DNA of 64,000 bases from Motiliproteus sp965230185 (GTDB taxonomy: Bacteria; Pseudomonadota; Gammaproteobacteria; Pseudomonadales; Balneatricaceae). This document shows, one piece after another, positions 27,527 to 36,643 of this stretch. The position numbers were made by a program, and so were the translations under genes. Under the pieces are notes generated by a model. The model had not been told where the DNA came from and ran no database searches. It worked only from the letters and a program-made list of their open reading frames with translations. The DNA lies in contig OZ245995.1 in the NCBI GenBank assembly GCA_965230185.1, forward strand, positions 3,534,001-3,598,000, read 5' to 3'. Numbering within the stretch: position 1 is the first letter of the stretch; each line of letters begins with the position of its first letter.

Positions 27527-29665
27527 TCAGCGAACCCTGCCCCGGCGCTGTGACCGTCCACCTGCCCGTTGGGGCGGTCGGCGCCGTGATCGGGTATCGG
27601 TAGTTCTCGAGCTGCCCTGATTCGCCGTCGGCGCCCGACCTGCCGGCCCCGGAGGTACCAGTGCCTGTTTGCCGCGACCGATCAGATCCCGCCGCCCCAG
27701 TCGGATCAGCGTCTCCCTGATCAGCGGCCAGTTTTCCGGATCATGATAACGCAGCAGCGCCTTATGCAGGCGGCGCTGACGGCCGCCTTTCGGTATGCTG
27801 ACCTGCTCGCTGTTGCTACTGATCCGCTTCAGCGGATTGCGGCCGCTGTGATACATGGTGGTGGCATTGCTCATGGGCGACGGAATAAAGTTCTGTACCT
27901 GATCCAGCTTAAGGTTATTCTCTTTCAGCCACAGGGCCAGATTAAGCATATCGCCATCTTCAGTGCCGGGATGAGCTGAAATAAAGTAGGGGATCAGATA
28001 CTGTTTTTTCCCGGCTTCCTTCGAATAACGCTCAAACAGTTTCTTAAACCGGTAGTAGGTCCCCATACCCGGCTTCATCATCTTCGAAAGCGGTCCCTCT
28101 TCGGTATGTTCCGGGGCAATTTTCAGGTAACCGCCGACGTGGTGGTTGACCAGCTCCCGAAGATATTCCGGATCTTCCACCGCCAGGTCGTAACGTAACC
28201 CGGAAGCGATCAGAATGCGCTTAATCCCCGGCAACGTTCGAGCTCGCCGGTAGAGTCTGGTCAGGTGGCGATGGTCGGTCCCCATATTGACGCAGATCGT
28301 CGGATAGACGCAGGACAGACGCCGACAGGCCGCTTCGATCTTCTCATCCTTACAGGCCAGTCGGTACATATTGGCCGTCGGTCCGCCCAGATCGGATATG
28401 GTGCCGGTGAAACCGGGTACCTTATCGCGGATCGCTTCCACTTCCCGGATAATCGATTCCTCGGAACGGTTCTGAATAATTCGACCTTCGTGCTCAGTAA
28501 TTGAACAGAAGGTGCAGCCACCGAAACAGCCTCGCATGATATTGACCGAAAAACGGATCATCTCATAAGCGGGGATTCGTGCCTTACCATAACTCGGATG
28601 AGGCACCCGGGCGTAGGGCAGATCGAACACCCCATCCATCTCCGCCGTGGTCAGCGGAATCGGCGGCGGATTTACCCAGAGATCCCGATTGCCATGACGC
28701 TGTACCAGCGCCCGGGCGTTGCCGGGATTGGTCTCCAGATGCATCACCCTGGAGGCATGGCCGTAGAGCACCGGATCGTCTTTTACCTGTTCATAAGCGG
28801 GCAGCCGCACACAGATCCGGGTACGGCGAGCGGCATGGGGCTCGATCTTCAGCGGTTGCGGCTCTTCGGCAGACTTCACGGCTGCTGTGCCAGCGCCCTG
28901 CTCGCAGGCCTGGTTCTCATACTGATAGGGGTTTGGAATCGGACTGACTGTGCCGGGCAGATCCAGCTCGCTGCTGTCGATCATGCTCCAGTCGGCCGGG
29001 AGCTGCGAACGCATTACGGCGGTCCCCCGAATCATATCCAGCTGCTCAGCGCTTTCGCCATCGTTCAGTCGGTGTGCGATCTCAACCAGCGCCCGTTCGG
29101 CATTGCCATAGAGCAGGATGTCCGCTTTGGAATCCGGCAGTACCGAGCGCCTGACTTTATCGGACCAGTAGTCGTAGTGAGCGATACGGCGCAGACTGGC
29201 TTCAATTCCACCGACCACCAGCGGGACCTCTTTATAGGCCTCCCGGCAACGCTGGGCGTAAACCACCACCGCCCGGTCCGGCCGTTTACCGCCCTCGGCA
29301 TCGGGGGTATAAGCATCATCGTGGCGCAGTCGCCGCTCAGCCGTATAGCGATTAATCATGCTGTCCATATTGCCCGCGGTCACCCCGTAAAACAGGCGGG
29401 GGCGTCCCAGACGCATAAAATCATCCTTACTGGTCCAGTCCGGCTGGGCGATAATTCCGACCCGGAAGCCCTGAGACTCCAGCAGCCGCCCCACCACCGC
29501 CATCCCGAAACTGGGATGATCCACATAGGCATCGCCGGTCACCAGCACCACATCACAGGCCTCCCAGCCAAGCTGCTCCATCTCCTCGCGGGACATAGGC
29601 AGAAACGGCGCCGGCTTCAGGGGACGAACGGGTTTACGGGCATTAAGAGGTTGAGCAGCTTGCAT
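27527..29665 (-). CDS. ygiQ: YgiQ-family radical SAM protein
   Basis: Protein of 712 residues of the UPF0313/YgiQ family. The N-terminus resembles a B12-binding-like fold (WEACDVVLVTGDAYVDHPSF), and the radical SAM domain has the cluster motif MRGCFGGCTFCSI (Cys-x3-Cys-x2-Cys). The LGGPTANMY segment and ISAHPGTEDGDML are family hallmarks. The C-terminal 50 residues are Arg-, Pro- and Gly-rich and probably disordered. The function in the cell is unknown. It is a single gene, upstream of aceK on the same strand with 143 bases between. Confidence 0.93.
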   Translation of the reverse strand: MQAAQPLNARKPVRPLKPAPFLPMSREEMEQLGWEACDVVLVTGDAYVDHPSFGMAVVGRLLESQGFRVGIIAQPDWTSKDDFMRLGRPRLFYGVTAGNMDSMINRYTAERRLRHDDAYTPDAEGGKRPDRAVVVYAQRCREAYKEVPLVVGGIEASLRRIAHYDYWSDKVRRSVLPDSKADILLYGNAERALVEIAHRLNDGESAEQLDMIRGTAVMRSQLPADWSMIDSSELDLPGTVSPIPNPYQYENQACEQGAGTAAVKSAEEPQPLKIEPHAARRTRICVRLPAYEQVKDDPVLYGHASRVMHLETNPGNARALVQRHGNRDLWVNPPPIPLTTAEMDGVFDLPYARVPHPSYGKARIPAYEMIRFSVNIMRGCFGGCTFCSITEHEGRIIQNRSEESIIREVEAIRDKVPGFTGTISDLGGPTANMYRLACKDEKIEAACRRLSCVYPTICVNMGTDHRHLTRLYRRARTLPGIKRILIASGLRYDLAVEDPEYLRELVNHHVGGYLKIAPEHTEEGPLSKMMKPGMGTYYRFKKLFERYSKEAGKKQYLIPYFISAHPGTEDGDMLNLALWLKENNLKLDQVQNFIPSPMSNATTMYHSGRNPLKRISSNSEQVSIPKGGRQRRLHKALLRYHDPENWPLIRETLIRLGRRDLIGRGKQALVPPGPAGRAPTANQGSSRTTDTRSRRRPPQRAGGRSQRRGRVR

Positions 29666-29909
29666 CAGGAAGGTACCGCAACAGAAGGGACGGACATTAT
29701 ACCCGAGAAGTTTTGTCGGTTACATACAGAGCGGCAGTACAGCGGCTGGCAGCCCTGAAAACCGGTCACCCGGCAGCGGCGACAGCGTTCGGACAACAAC
29801 CCCCGAGCATTTGCAGTCGCCCCTGCCCTGCGTCAATAATTCTCAGCAAAAACTACCTAAAAACATTATCTTTTTGACACAAATGCGACTAAAGTTGACT
29901 GCGAAACCC
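29666..29909. other. Intergenic stretch upstream of ygiQ
   Basis: About 245 bases between the ygiQ start and the inverted-repeat element. It becomes A+T-rich from about 29830. It should contain the ygiQ promoter; no convincing hexamer pair was fixed and no gene was seen. Confidence 0.4.
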
Positions 29910-30179
29910 CAGGGCCTGTCAACACTTAGCCGATTGAGCACGTTGTCGCCTGTAATCAGGCTGAGCAAGGCATGGGGAGAGACGTCTGGTCATTCCAGAT
30001 GAACGACGAATAACGCGGCACAGCCTGAATACAGGCACAACCCGGAGGGACAGGGTCATTTTCTCGCAGTCCTGCGTTGCAGTTCGCTTGAGTAGAGCCA
30101 CTACACGGCACTCACTGCGCCTTGACTTGCAAGAAAGTGACCGCTGTCGTGACAATCTCATAAGTGTTAACAGGCCCTG
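29910..30179. repeat. 270-bp inverted-repeat element (MITE-like)
   Basis: The ends are 19-bp inverted repeats with one mismatch: CAGGGCCTGTCAACACTTA at 29910-29928 and TAAGTGTTAACAGGCCCTG at 30161-30179. Inside are two related palindromes, GCCTGTAATCAGGC (29948-29961) and GCCTGAATACAGGC (30023-30036). There is no transposase. An 80-codon minus-strand frame spans it almost from end to end and is rich in Arg, Ser and Cys with no domain, so I do not call it a gene. No clear target-site duplication is seen (flanks ACCC and ACCT). It ends 34 bases before the DUF3461 start codon. A non-autonomous mobile element is the best explanation. Confidence 0.65.
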
Positions 30180-30213
30180 ACCTGTTCCTGCAGTAAATCA
30201 TAAGGATTTTGTT

Positions 30214-30606
30214 ATGTCTGATTACCCAACCCTCAGCGAAATGGGCATCGCTGACGACAGCATAGAAGACATCTATAAATACAGCCTGCGCCAGGAGGGC
30301 CAGGAGGATGTGCTGAAGGTCTATTTCAAGCGCAATAAAGGCTCCTTTCTGCCCAAGAGTAAGAAGTTCAAGTTCGGTCGCGCTGCCCATACCGTGCGTG
30401 TCGACAGCAGCCATGACAAGTACCAGGAAATCAGCGAGATGTCTCCGTTCCTGATGAAGGCGATCGACGAACTGCACAAGCTGGTTCAGCACGAGCATGA
30501 GATCACCGACCTTAAAGCCCGGCTGCTGACCGATATCGATCACCTGGAAAAGGTGATGGCCAACAAGATCCGCGACCTGCGCGACGATATCGAAAAACTG
30601 AAGTAA
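30214..30606 (+). CDS. DUF3461-family protein
   Basis: Protein of 130 residues of the DUF3461 family, of unknown function. It opens MSDYPTLSEMGIADDSIEDI, has a lysine-rich central stretch (KRNKGSFLPKSKKFKFGR) and a C-terminal helix of about 35 residues with coiled-coil character (LLTDIDHLEKVMANKIRDLR). It has no signal peptide or membrane segment. AAGGA lies upstream of the ATG. The inverted-repeat element ends only 34 bases upstream, so the gene's promoter must lie within or beyond that element. Confidence 0.85.
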   Translation: MSDYPTLSEMGIADDSIEDIYKYSLRQEGQEDVLKVYFKRNKGSFLPKSKKFKFGRAAHTVRVDSSHDKYQEISEMSPFLMKAIDELHKLVQHEHEITDLKARLLTDIDHLEKVMANKIRDLRDDIEKLK

Positions 30607-30635
30607 CCCCTGCGGATCAGATCATTAAGCCGAAG

Positions 30636-30659
30636 AGCCAGCCAACGTTGCTGGCTTTT
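30636..30659 (+). terminator. Terminator after the DUF3461 gene
   Basis: Seven-bp stem AGCCAGC/GCTGGCT with a CAACGTT loop (itself able to pair AAC with GTT), followed by TTTTC. It lies between the convergent DUF3461 and tgpA ends. Confidence 0.75.
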
Positions 30660-30677
30660 CTGTGCTCCCTTAACCGT

Positions 30678-32684
30678 CTATAACCGGCGCACCAGCCGTT
30701 TCATCCGCTGCCAACCGGATTCCGACAGTCTCTCACCCGCATACTGTTCGCTGATAAAGATTCCGGCCAGCTCTTCCAGATCATCACCTTTTTCCGGCAT
30801 CAGCGGTTTCAGTCGCTGCAGGTAAGCGCCGGGGGGCTCCCCGGGCAGGCGAGGATGGCCGCGGGCTGCCATCCGGTCACAGAATTTCAGGTAGAGCCGC
30901 AGCACCGGATCAGCAACCTTCAGACGCCGACGCCGGAACAGCAGCGCCGACAGTACCAGCAGCACCACTGCAATCAGCACCACCAGCCAGATTCCCAGCG
31001 TTCTGAAATCCGCCTTTCCGAACAATCCAGACAGAAACCGGGTCTGAAAGCGGGCATCATATCCGAGAACTGACCGGTGCCAGGCAAAGTTGACATAATC
31101 CAGCGCCAGCCTCAGCTGTGATACCCAGCCGATGCTGCGATAGCGGCTGGGCGACAACAGGCTGTCTTCCAGGAAACTCTGCTCTCCCGCCAGCGCCTGC
31201 TCCACCCCCTGCTCAACCCGTTCCGGTGCGATCGCGGCGGTGGGATCCACTCGCGTCCAGCCCTGCCCCGGCAGCCAGACTTCAGCCCAGGCGTGAGCAT
31301 CGAACTGATGGACAAGCAGGTAGTTTCCCAGTGGATTGAGCTCTCCCCCCTGATAACCCGCAACAACCCGGGCCGGGATACCTGCGGCCCGCATCATAAA
31401 GACAAAAGCACCCGCATAATGGCTGCAGAATCCCTGCCTGGTTTCAAACATAAACTGATCAATCCGATCCCCCTGTAACGGCGGCGGCCGCAGCGTATAG
31501 CGAAATGGCTGGCTACGAAAACCGTCCAGTACCCGATCGACATAGGCCTCTGCCGACCCCGCCTGTTGCGCCCACTCGCGAGCCAGCCGGCGAGTACGGG
31601 AATCACCACCGGCTGGCAGCAGCAGGTTTCGCCGTGCCAGCCATTGTGGTAGCCGGACATCAGCCCGGTAGTTCAAAGCGGATTTCACCCGGTAACTGAA
31701 GGGCTGACTGATGCGGGCTGCCGAGAGCAGGCGGAAATCCCGGGTCATCAGCACTCTGCTTGCGTCACTGTCAGCTGCAGCCAGGGCGAACAACCAGCGC
31801 TGATCTGTCGGCTCCATAATAATCCGGTAGCTGTAAAACTCCCCCAGTGGACGGAGGCTATTACGCCAGGCCGGTTGCTCAGGTCCCTTACCGGCAGGCG
31901 AAGGTTGCACATCCATGCTGACATCCCCCCGGGTCCAGCTGCGGCCGTCGTAGTGATCCATCACCAGCGCCCGCCAGTAGAGCTTTGCAACCGGAGGCGC
32001 AGCACCATCAAACTCAGCTCTGAAGGCCAGCTCCGGTGAGCGGCTGAGCTGAGCTATATCACCGGGACTGATCTGATCGCTCAGTCCGGTCTTCGCCCGG
32101 CTGCCACTGAGATCGAGCGACCAGAGTGGCGCGACCCGCGGAACAAAAATAAACAGGATCAACATCAGCGGCACGGTCTGGGCGATCATCACCAGCGAGC
32201 GCCGGGCTGTCCGTTTCGGATTGGTCTGCAGCGGGCTCTGATTAAGCCCGACCAGTGCAGCAGTCACCATAAAACAGACCAGCAGCAGATAAGCGGCACT
32301 GGCCATGGACTGGGTGTAGAAAAAGGCGGTGGCGACCACGAAGAAACCCAGCACGATCACGGTAAAGGCATCACGTCGACTCTGTGTCTCCAGAAGCTTG
32401 AAACAGAAACCGAGAATCAGCAGGGCAGTACCGGCATCCGGTCCGAACAACGTGCCATAGTGACCGATTACGGCAGTGACGCCGGAGAACACCAGCAGCG
32501 CTTTCAGCCAGCGCCCCGGCAGATGCCAGCGACTGCGATAAACCATAACTCGCCAGCCGCCGCAGAGCAGGCACACCAGCGTGACCCACAGCGGCAGCCG
32601 CAGCAGATGAGGTGCGATTCCGGCGAACATCGCAGCGAGCAGCCAGATCAGGCTGTTGCGAGGCAGCTGCCAGCTATGACTCAT
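30678..32684 (-). CDS. tgpA: TgpA-type membrane transglutaminase-like protein
   Basis: Protein of about 668 residues. Several N-terminal helices (a DUF3488 region) are followed by a periplasmic transglutaminase domain and another C-terminal helix (IWLVVLIAVVLLVLSALLF) with a DUF4129-like tail. The catalytic triad is visible: Cys in RQGFCSHYAGAF, His in DAHAWAEVWLPG and Asp in RVDPTAAI. Pseudomonas TgpA is essential in that organism, but its substrate is unknown. I chose the inner ATG at 32684, preceded by AGGGGG and overlapping the DUF58 gene's end by 11 bases. It is the third gene of a MoxR-DUF58-TgpA operon. Confidence 0.9.
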   Translation of the reverse strand: MSHSWQLPRNSLIWLLAAMFAGIAPHLLRLPLWVTLVCLLCGGWRVMVYRSRWHLPGRWLKALLVFSGVTAVIGHYGTLFGPDAGTALLILGFCFKLLETQSRRDAFTVIVLGFFVVATAFFYTQSMASAAYLLLVCFMVTAALVGLNQSPLQTNPKRTARRSLVMIAQTVPLMLILFIFVPRVAPLWSLDLSGSRAKTGLSDQISPGDIAQLSRSPELAFRAEFDGAAPPVAKLYWRALVMDHYDGRSWTRGDVSMDVQPSPAGKGPEQPAWRNSLRPLGEFYSYRIIMEPTDQRWLFALAAADSDASRVLMTRDFRLLSAARISQPFSYRVKSALNYRADVRLPQWLARRNLLLPAGGDSRTRRLAREWAQQAGSAEAYVDRVLDGFRSQPFRYTLRPPPLQGDRIDQFMFETRQGFCSHYAGAFVFMMRAAGIPARVVAGYQGGELNPLGNYLLVHQFDAHAWAEVWLPGQGWTRVDPTAAIAPERVEQGVEQALAGEQSFLEDSLLSPSRYRSIGWVSQLRLALDYVNFAWHRSVLGYDARFQTRFLSGLFGKADFRTLGIWLVVLIAVVLLVLSALLFRRRRLKVADPVLRLYLKFCDRMAARGHPRLPGEPPGAYLQRLKPLMPEKGDDLEELAGIFISEQYAGERLSESGWQRMKRLVRRL

Positions 32685-33693
32685 AGCGGCCCCCTGCAGC
32701 GGGTGCGCCGGCATTGCTGGCATCATCCGGCAGCCCATAGAGACTCAGCTGCTCCAGACAGGCCTGGCAGTGCGCCTCCCCTTCCCCTGGCGCGATCTCC
32801 ACGCCGGGCAACCGCAGCCCCCAACGCCGTCCCTCTTCGCTGAAGCGAACCACCCAGTAACAGATACGAGACAGCCGATCTTCAATCCCCAGTCCGGCCC
32901 AGGCATCCCATTCCAGCCACAGCTCATGATCTTCGTGGCCACTGAACATCTTACTGTGCAGCTCCCCGGTGCGGGCGAAGTTCTTCCAGGCAATATGACG
33001 GGGGTTATCTCCGGTCACATAGGCTCTGAGACCTTCGAAGTCATCGCTGCCTTCATGCTGCAATCGTTCGCCCTGTTCGCCATGGCCACTCAGTCGCCGC
33101 GGGTACTCATTCTCCTGCGGTCGGGGATAGACCAGGCAGCTTACATCCAGATCAACCCAGCTCCAGGCACGCAGCAGCCCGAGCGGAAATCGGCTCTCTA
33201 TTCTCAGCCGGGTCGGGGACCAGCGCCCCCGCTGCTCCACCGGCAGCAGCATCCGCACTGCCTGCTCCCGACAGTCAATCATATCGACCTGCTGGCAACG
33301 GTCTCCGCCCCAGTCAAGATCAATCGCTTCATAATCCCGACCGTTGCTGATGAGGGTGAGCCAGAATACTGCGTCTTCTCCGGCGAAGGCATTTTCGCTG
33401 CGGCCTGCTTCCACCTGCAACTCGACCAGATTTCCCCAGGTATGGAGGATGGATACCAGAAACAGGCTGACCAGAATAAAAGAGACCGCAAGAATCAGGC
33501 TGTTGGCGTAATTGACGCCGCCTACAAAAATCGCCGCCACCATCAGCAGGAAACCGATGCCTTCACGGGTTGGCAGGATAAAGATACGACGCTGATCCAG
33601 AGTCATCGAGCGCGTCCTGGGTAGCCGCCGTTTCAACCAGTTTTCAGACCATTGTCGAAACAACCGCCGCGGAACACGCAACACGGAAATCAT
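32674..33693 (-). CDS. DUF58-domain protein
   Basis: Protein of 339 residues. Two membrane helices lie near 40-85 (GFLLMVAAIFVGGVNYANSL and LILAVSFILVSLFLVSI), followed by a soluble part with the DUF58 core VTGDNPRHIAWKNFARTGEL near 235-255. DUF58 proteins accompany MoxR AAA+ ATPases and may carry a von Willebrand A-like fold. It follows the MoxR gene by six bases and overlaps tgpA. Its role is presumably in the same membrane-associated complex. Confidence 0.88.
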   Translation of the reverse strand: MISVLRVPRRLFRQWSENWLKRRLPRTRSMTLDQRRIFILPTREGIGFLLMVAAIFVGGVNYANSLILAVSFILVSLFLVSILHTWGNLVELQVEAGRSENAFAGEDAVFWLTLISNGRDYEAIDLDWGGDRCQQVDMIDCREQAVRMLLPVEQRGRWSPTRLRIESRFPLGLLRAWSWVDLDVSCLVYPRPQENEYPRRLSGHGEQGERLQHEGSDDFEGLRAYVTGDNPRHIAWKNFARTGELHSKMFSGHEDHELWLEWDAWAGLGIEDRLSRICYWVVRFSEEGRRWGLRLPGVEIAPGEGEAHCQACLEQLSLYGLPDDASNAGAPAAGGRYES

Positions 33694-33699
33694 CGGCGC

Positions 33700-34665
33700 C
33701 TATTCCAGTACATCGACAGCATCAATCATCTGCCGGGTCAGACTGATACCACGGTGACCACTATGACCCCGACCGCCTCGCAGTCGATGCTCGGCAACGG
33801 CCGGCAGGACAAGTTGAACATCCTCCGGGATCACATAGTCCCGCCCTTCCAGCAGCGCCCATGCCCGGGCACTGCGGATCAGAGCCAGCGCCCCCCGGGG
33901 TGACAGCCCGTAGTCGAAATCACTGCACTGGCGACTGTAATGTACCAGCCGCTGAACATAATCCAGTATCGGTCCCGACAGATGTATCTGTTCCACCCGT
34001 TGCTGAATCTGCTGCAGCTGTTCCAGCCCCAGTATCGCCCGCAGCTGTCCGATCCGGTTACGCGGGTTGCTGCCCTCCAGCATTCGCCGCTCGGCCTCCG
34101 AATCCGGATAACCCAGTTCGATCCGCATCAGAAAGCGATCCAGTTGCGATTCAGGCAGTGGAAACGTGCCGGCCTGGCTGACCGGATTCTGAGTAGCAAT
34201 AACAAAGAAGGGGGCCGGCAGCAGATGGCTGATACCATCGACGGAAACCTGACGCTCCTCCATCGCCTCCAGCAGCGCACTCTGTGCCCTCGGGGTTGCC
34301 CGGTTCACCTCGTCAGCCAGCAACACCTGGGAAAATACCGGTCCGGGCTGAAACTCAAAACGCTGCTCCCGACTGTCGAATACCGCAGCGCCAATGATAT
34401 CCACCGGCAACAGGTCACTGGTGAACTGAATCCGCTTAAAACTGAAACCCAGCACCGCCGCCAGCGCATGGGCCAGAGTGGTCTTGCCCATCCCCGGCAG
34501 ATCTTCAATCAGCAGGTGTCCTTCGGCAAACAGGCAGGCCAGCGACAGGCGAACCTGGCGGTTTTTCCCCAGCACCACCGTCTCGATTTCGCTGATGATC
34601 TTATCGATCAGCACCTGATCCTGGCTCAGAGCGGTAGAAGCTTCTGCTGGACGGCCATTGAACAT
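33700..34665 (-). CDS. MoxR-family AAA+ ATPase
   Basis: Protein of 321 residues. Walker A is EDLPGMGKTTLAHAL near 55-65, Walker B with sensor is VLLADEVNRATPRAQSALLEAMEE, and the sensor Asn is in FVIATQNPVSQAG. MoxR ATPases act as chaperones that work with DUF58 proteins. I chose ATG 34665 because AGGAG lies five bases upstream; the frame stays open to 34776. It starts the MoxR-DUF58-TgpA operon, a known conserved gene trio in gammaproteobacteria. Confidence 0.92.
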   Translation of the reverse strand: MFNGRPAEASTALSQDQVLIDKIISEIETVVLGKNRQVRLSLACLFAEGHLLIEDLPGMGKTTLAHALAAVLGFSFKRIQFTSDLLPVDIIGAAVFDSREQRFEFQPGPVFSQVLLADEVNRATPRAQSALLEAMEERQVSVDGISHLLPAPFFVIATQNPVSQAGTFPLPESQLDRFLMRIELGYPDSEAERRMLEGSNPRNRIGQLRAILGLEQLQQIQQRVEQIHLSGPILDYVQRLVHYSRQCSDFDYGLSPRGALALIRSARAWALLEGRDYVIPEDVQLVLPAVAEHRLRGGRGHSGHRGISLTRQMIDAVDVLE

Positions 34666-34796
34666 AGAGACTCCTGTCAGAAAAGCGGCACGAAATAGAA
34701 ATTTAGCGTTCGTCAGCATACTCCTGGCGGTAATTCGGAAACCATGACCCGGATCAGCGTCCAGGCGGCTCATCACCTTAATCCACAGCTGATCCT

Positions 34797-36437
34797 TCAG
34801 TCTGTCAGTCCGGCCAGTTGCTGTTCGTCCATAACCACCACCTGCAGTGGTTCCCGCCGCCCCCGGACACTGACCTGATGAGAATGAAGCGAAGCAATGT
34901 CAGTTCCGGCTCGCTGGAGAGTAACTGCCGAAACGATCAGTGGCCCGCCCAGCACCCGGGTTTCCGCTTCCAGCCGGGCGGCGGTGTTGATGGTATCGCC
35001 GATCGCCGATACGATGGGGGATGCCGGCGGCCCCATCGTACCGACAATCGCCTCACCGCTGTGTATGCCTATACCGACTCGGAGTGGCGATTCCAGTTCC
35101 CGCTCCAGCCGCTTATTGAGTCGATCCAGTTGCGATAACATCTCTGCCGCCCCCCTGAGCGCCTGGCGACAGCCCGCCTCAACCCCTGATTCCAGTCCGT
35201 AAAGCGCCATCAGACCATCACCATTGAACTGGGCATAATGGCCATCGGTCTGCTCCAGCGCTTCGGCCATAGCGGAAAAGAACTGATTGAGAATAAATAC
35301 CACATCATAGGGCAGTCGTTTTTCTCCCAGCGCGGTTGATCCCCGCAGATCCACAAACAGCACCGCAACCGTCTTCTCCGCGCCTTCGACACCGCCCGGC
35401 CTGCCCACATACTCCAGCGCCCGTTCCGGTGGCACCAGGGGTACGATGCCGATATTGCCGGTCAGTCGCAGCTGGCAGGCCAGCCGGACGCCGGGCTCGG
35501 CATGAACGCCCTGCAACGCCCTGATCTCCTCTTCCTCAGGCGGGAGCAGGTGCTCGGCTCCACGGGTAATCCGGACCCGGCAGGTTGTACAGCGGGCACG
35601 ACCACCACAGACGGAGGCATGAGGAACTCTGGCGCTTCGCAGCGCATCAAGCAGCGTCGCTCCGGACGCAGCAATAAGCGAACCGCGAGCGGAGTGCTCG
35701 ATCACCACGGCATTTCGGTTAACCTGCTTCGCTTTGCGCAGATAACGGGCCAGCAGCACTGCCAGCAATGCCAGCAGATAGGCGATCCAGATCCCCCTTT
35801 CCAGGCTCTGCAACAACGCCACGCCCTCCGGTTGCTGGTACTGAAGGGTTAGTGCCCCCTGGGCGGTTTCCAGTTTTTCAACCTCCAGCGCCGCTCGCAG
35901 AAATCCCAGCAACGCCAGAACCGGCAGCAAGGACGCCAGGGTCTGTAACAGCGGTTGCCAGCGTTGATAACCCGGCTTCAGCCGCAACCAGTAATGAATA
36001 CCAAACAGCAGGTGAGCCCAGACCACCAGCACCAGCAGGGTCTGGCGCAGGGTCAGTGCCGGTGAGGACCAGAGTGTGCCAATCACCACTTCGAAACTGG
36101 CCTCAACGGCAAGAACTTCCGCCGCCCCTCGCGTGCCGATACCGTGAGCCAGCACCAGTGGTGGAATCGCCAGCCCCAGCAGCAACTGCGCCGCTTCCCA
36201 GAACGGCATTCTCAGGGTTGTCCGACGGTAAAGCGCACGCAGGGCCAGCAGCAGATGAATCAGTACCGAGCCGTAAAGGGCGACAGTCGGCAGGGGATGA
36301 TGCCAGAACAGCACAAACCAGTGCCGATAGTCCTCCATCAATTGCAACGATAACAGGCCGAGGGTGTGATTAATCAGGTGAAAAATCACAAATACTGCCA
36401 TCACCAGACCAGTTGTCAGTCGTAATTTCCTGTCCAT
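34797..36437 (-). CDS. Class III nucleotide cyclase with membrane anchor and [2Fe-2S] ferredoxin domain
   Basis: Protein of 546 residues. Six predicted helices (about 8-30, 51-70, 82-103, 129-149, 165-182, 214-231) carry histidines (His20, His61, His98, His142) spaced like heme ligands of diheme succinate dehydrogenase/fumarate reductase anchors. A similar anchor is known on the rhizobial cyclase CyaC. Residues about 240-335 form a plant-type [2Fe-2S] ferredoxin with Cys277, Cys283, Cys286 and Cys321 (CGGRARCTTC ... LACQL). The cyclase domain (about 355-545) has metal Asp363 (FVDLRG) and Asp407 (NGDG), and Asn484 and Arg488. The base-recognition Lys is Gln403 and the partner Asp is Ser477 (class IIIb-like), so nucleotide preference is uncertain. 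A redox-sensing cyclase is likely. Confidence 0.86.
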   Translation of the reverse strand: MDRKLRLTTGLVMAVFVIFHLINHTLGLLSLQLMEDYRHWFVLFWHHPLPTVALYGSVLIHLLLALRALYRRTTLRMPFWEAAQLLLGLAIPPLVLAHGIGTRGAAEVLAVEASFEVVIGTLWSSPALTLRQTLLVLVVWAHLLFGIHYWLRLKPGYQRWQPLLQTLASLLPVLALLGFLRAALEVEKLETAQGALTLQYQQPEGVALLQSLERGIWIAYLLALLAVLLARYLRKAKQVNRNAVVIEHSARGSLIAASGATLLDALRSARVPHASVCGGRARCTTCRVRITRGAEHLLPPEEEEIRALQGVHAEPGVRLACQLRLTGNIGIVPLVPPERALEYVGRPGGVEGAEKTVAVLFVDLRGSTALGEKRLPYDVVFILNQFFSAMAEALEQTDGHYAQFNGDGLMALYGLESGVEAGCRQALRGAAEMLSQLDRLNKRLERELESPLRVGIGIHSGEAIVGTMGPPASPIVSAIGDTINTAARLEAETRVLGGPLIVSAVTLQRAGTDIASLHSHQVSVRGRREPLQVVVMDEQQLAGLTD

Positions 36438-36643
36438 CTGCAGCTTTCTGCTCAGTTCGCCTTCACATCCGGATGGCAGCCTTTTAAACAGCCCGCCGAC
36501 AAGTCTGGTTTTGCATTCGGCAGATAACGGTATAAACAGGGGTATATTCGAATCAGATCAATAAACCGGATTCAGCGCTGGTCCTGGCGATACCGAACCG
36601 TCTAAACTAAGGCGACCTTCTTGTTTTACTACATGGACTCAGT

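Noticed and set aside
28598..29758. 386-codon plus-strand frame
   Set aside because: Antisense to ygiQ; composition of a shadow frame.
29919..30161. 80-codon frame inside the inverted-repeat element
   Set aside because: Arg/Ser/Cys-rich with no domain and bounded by the repeat ends; more likely a by-product of the repeat than a gene.
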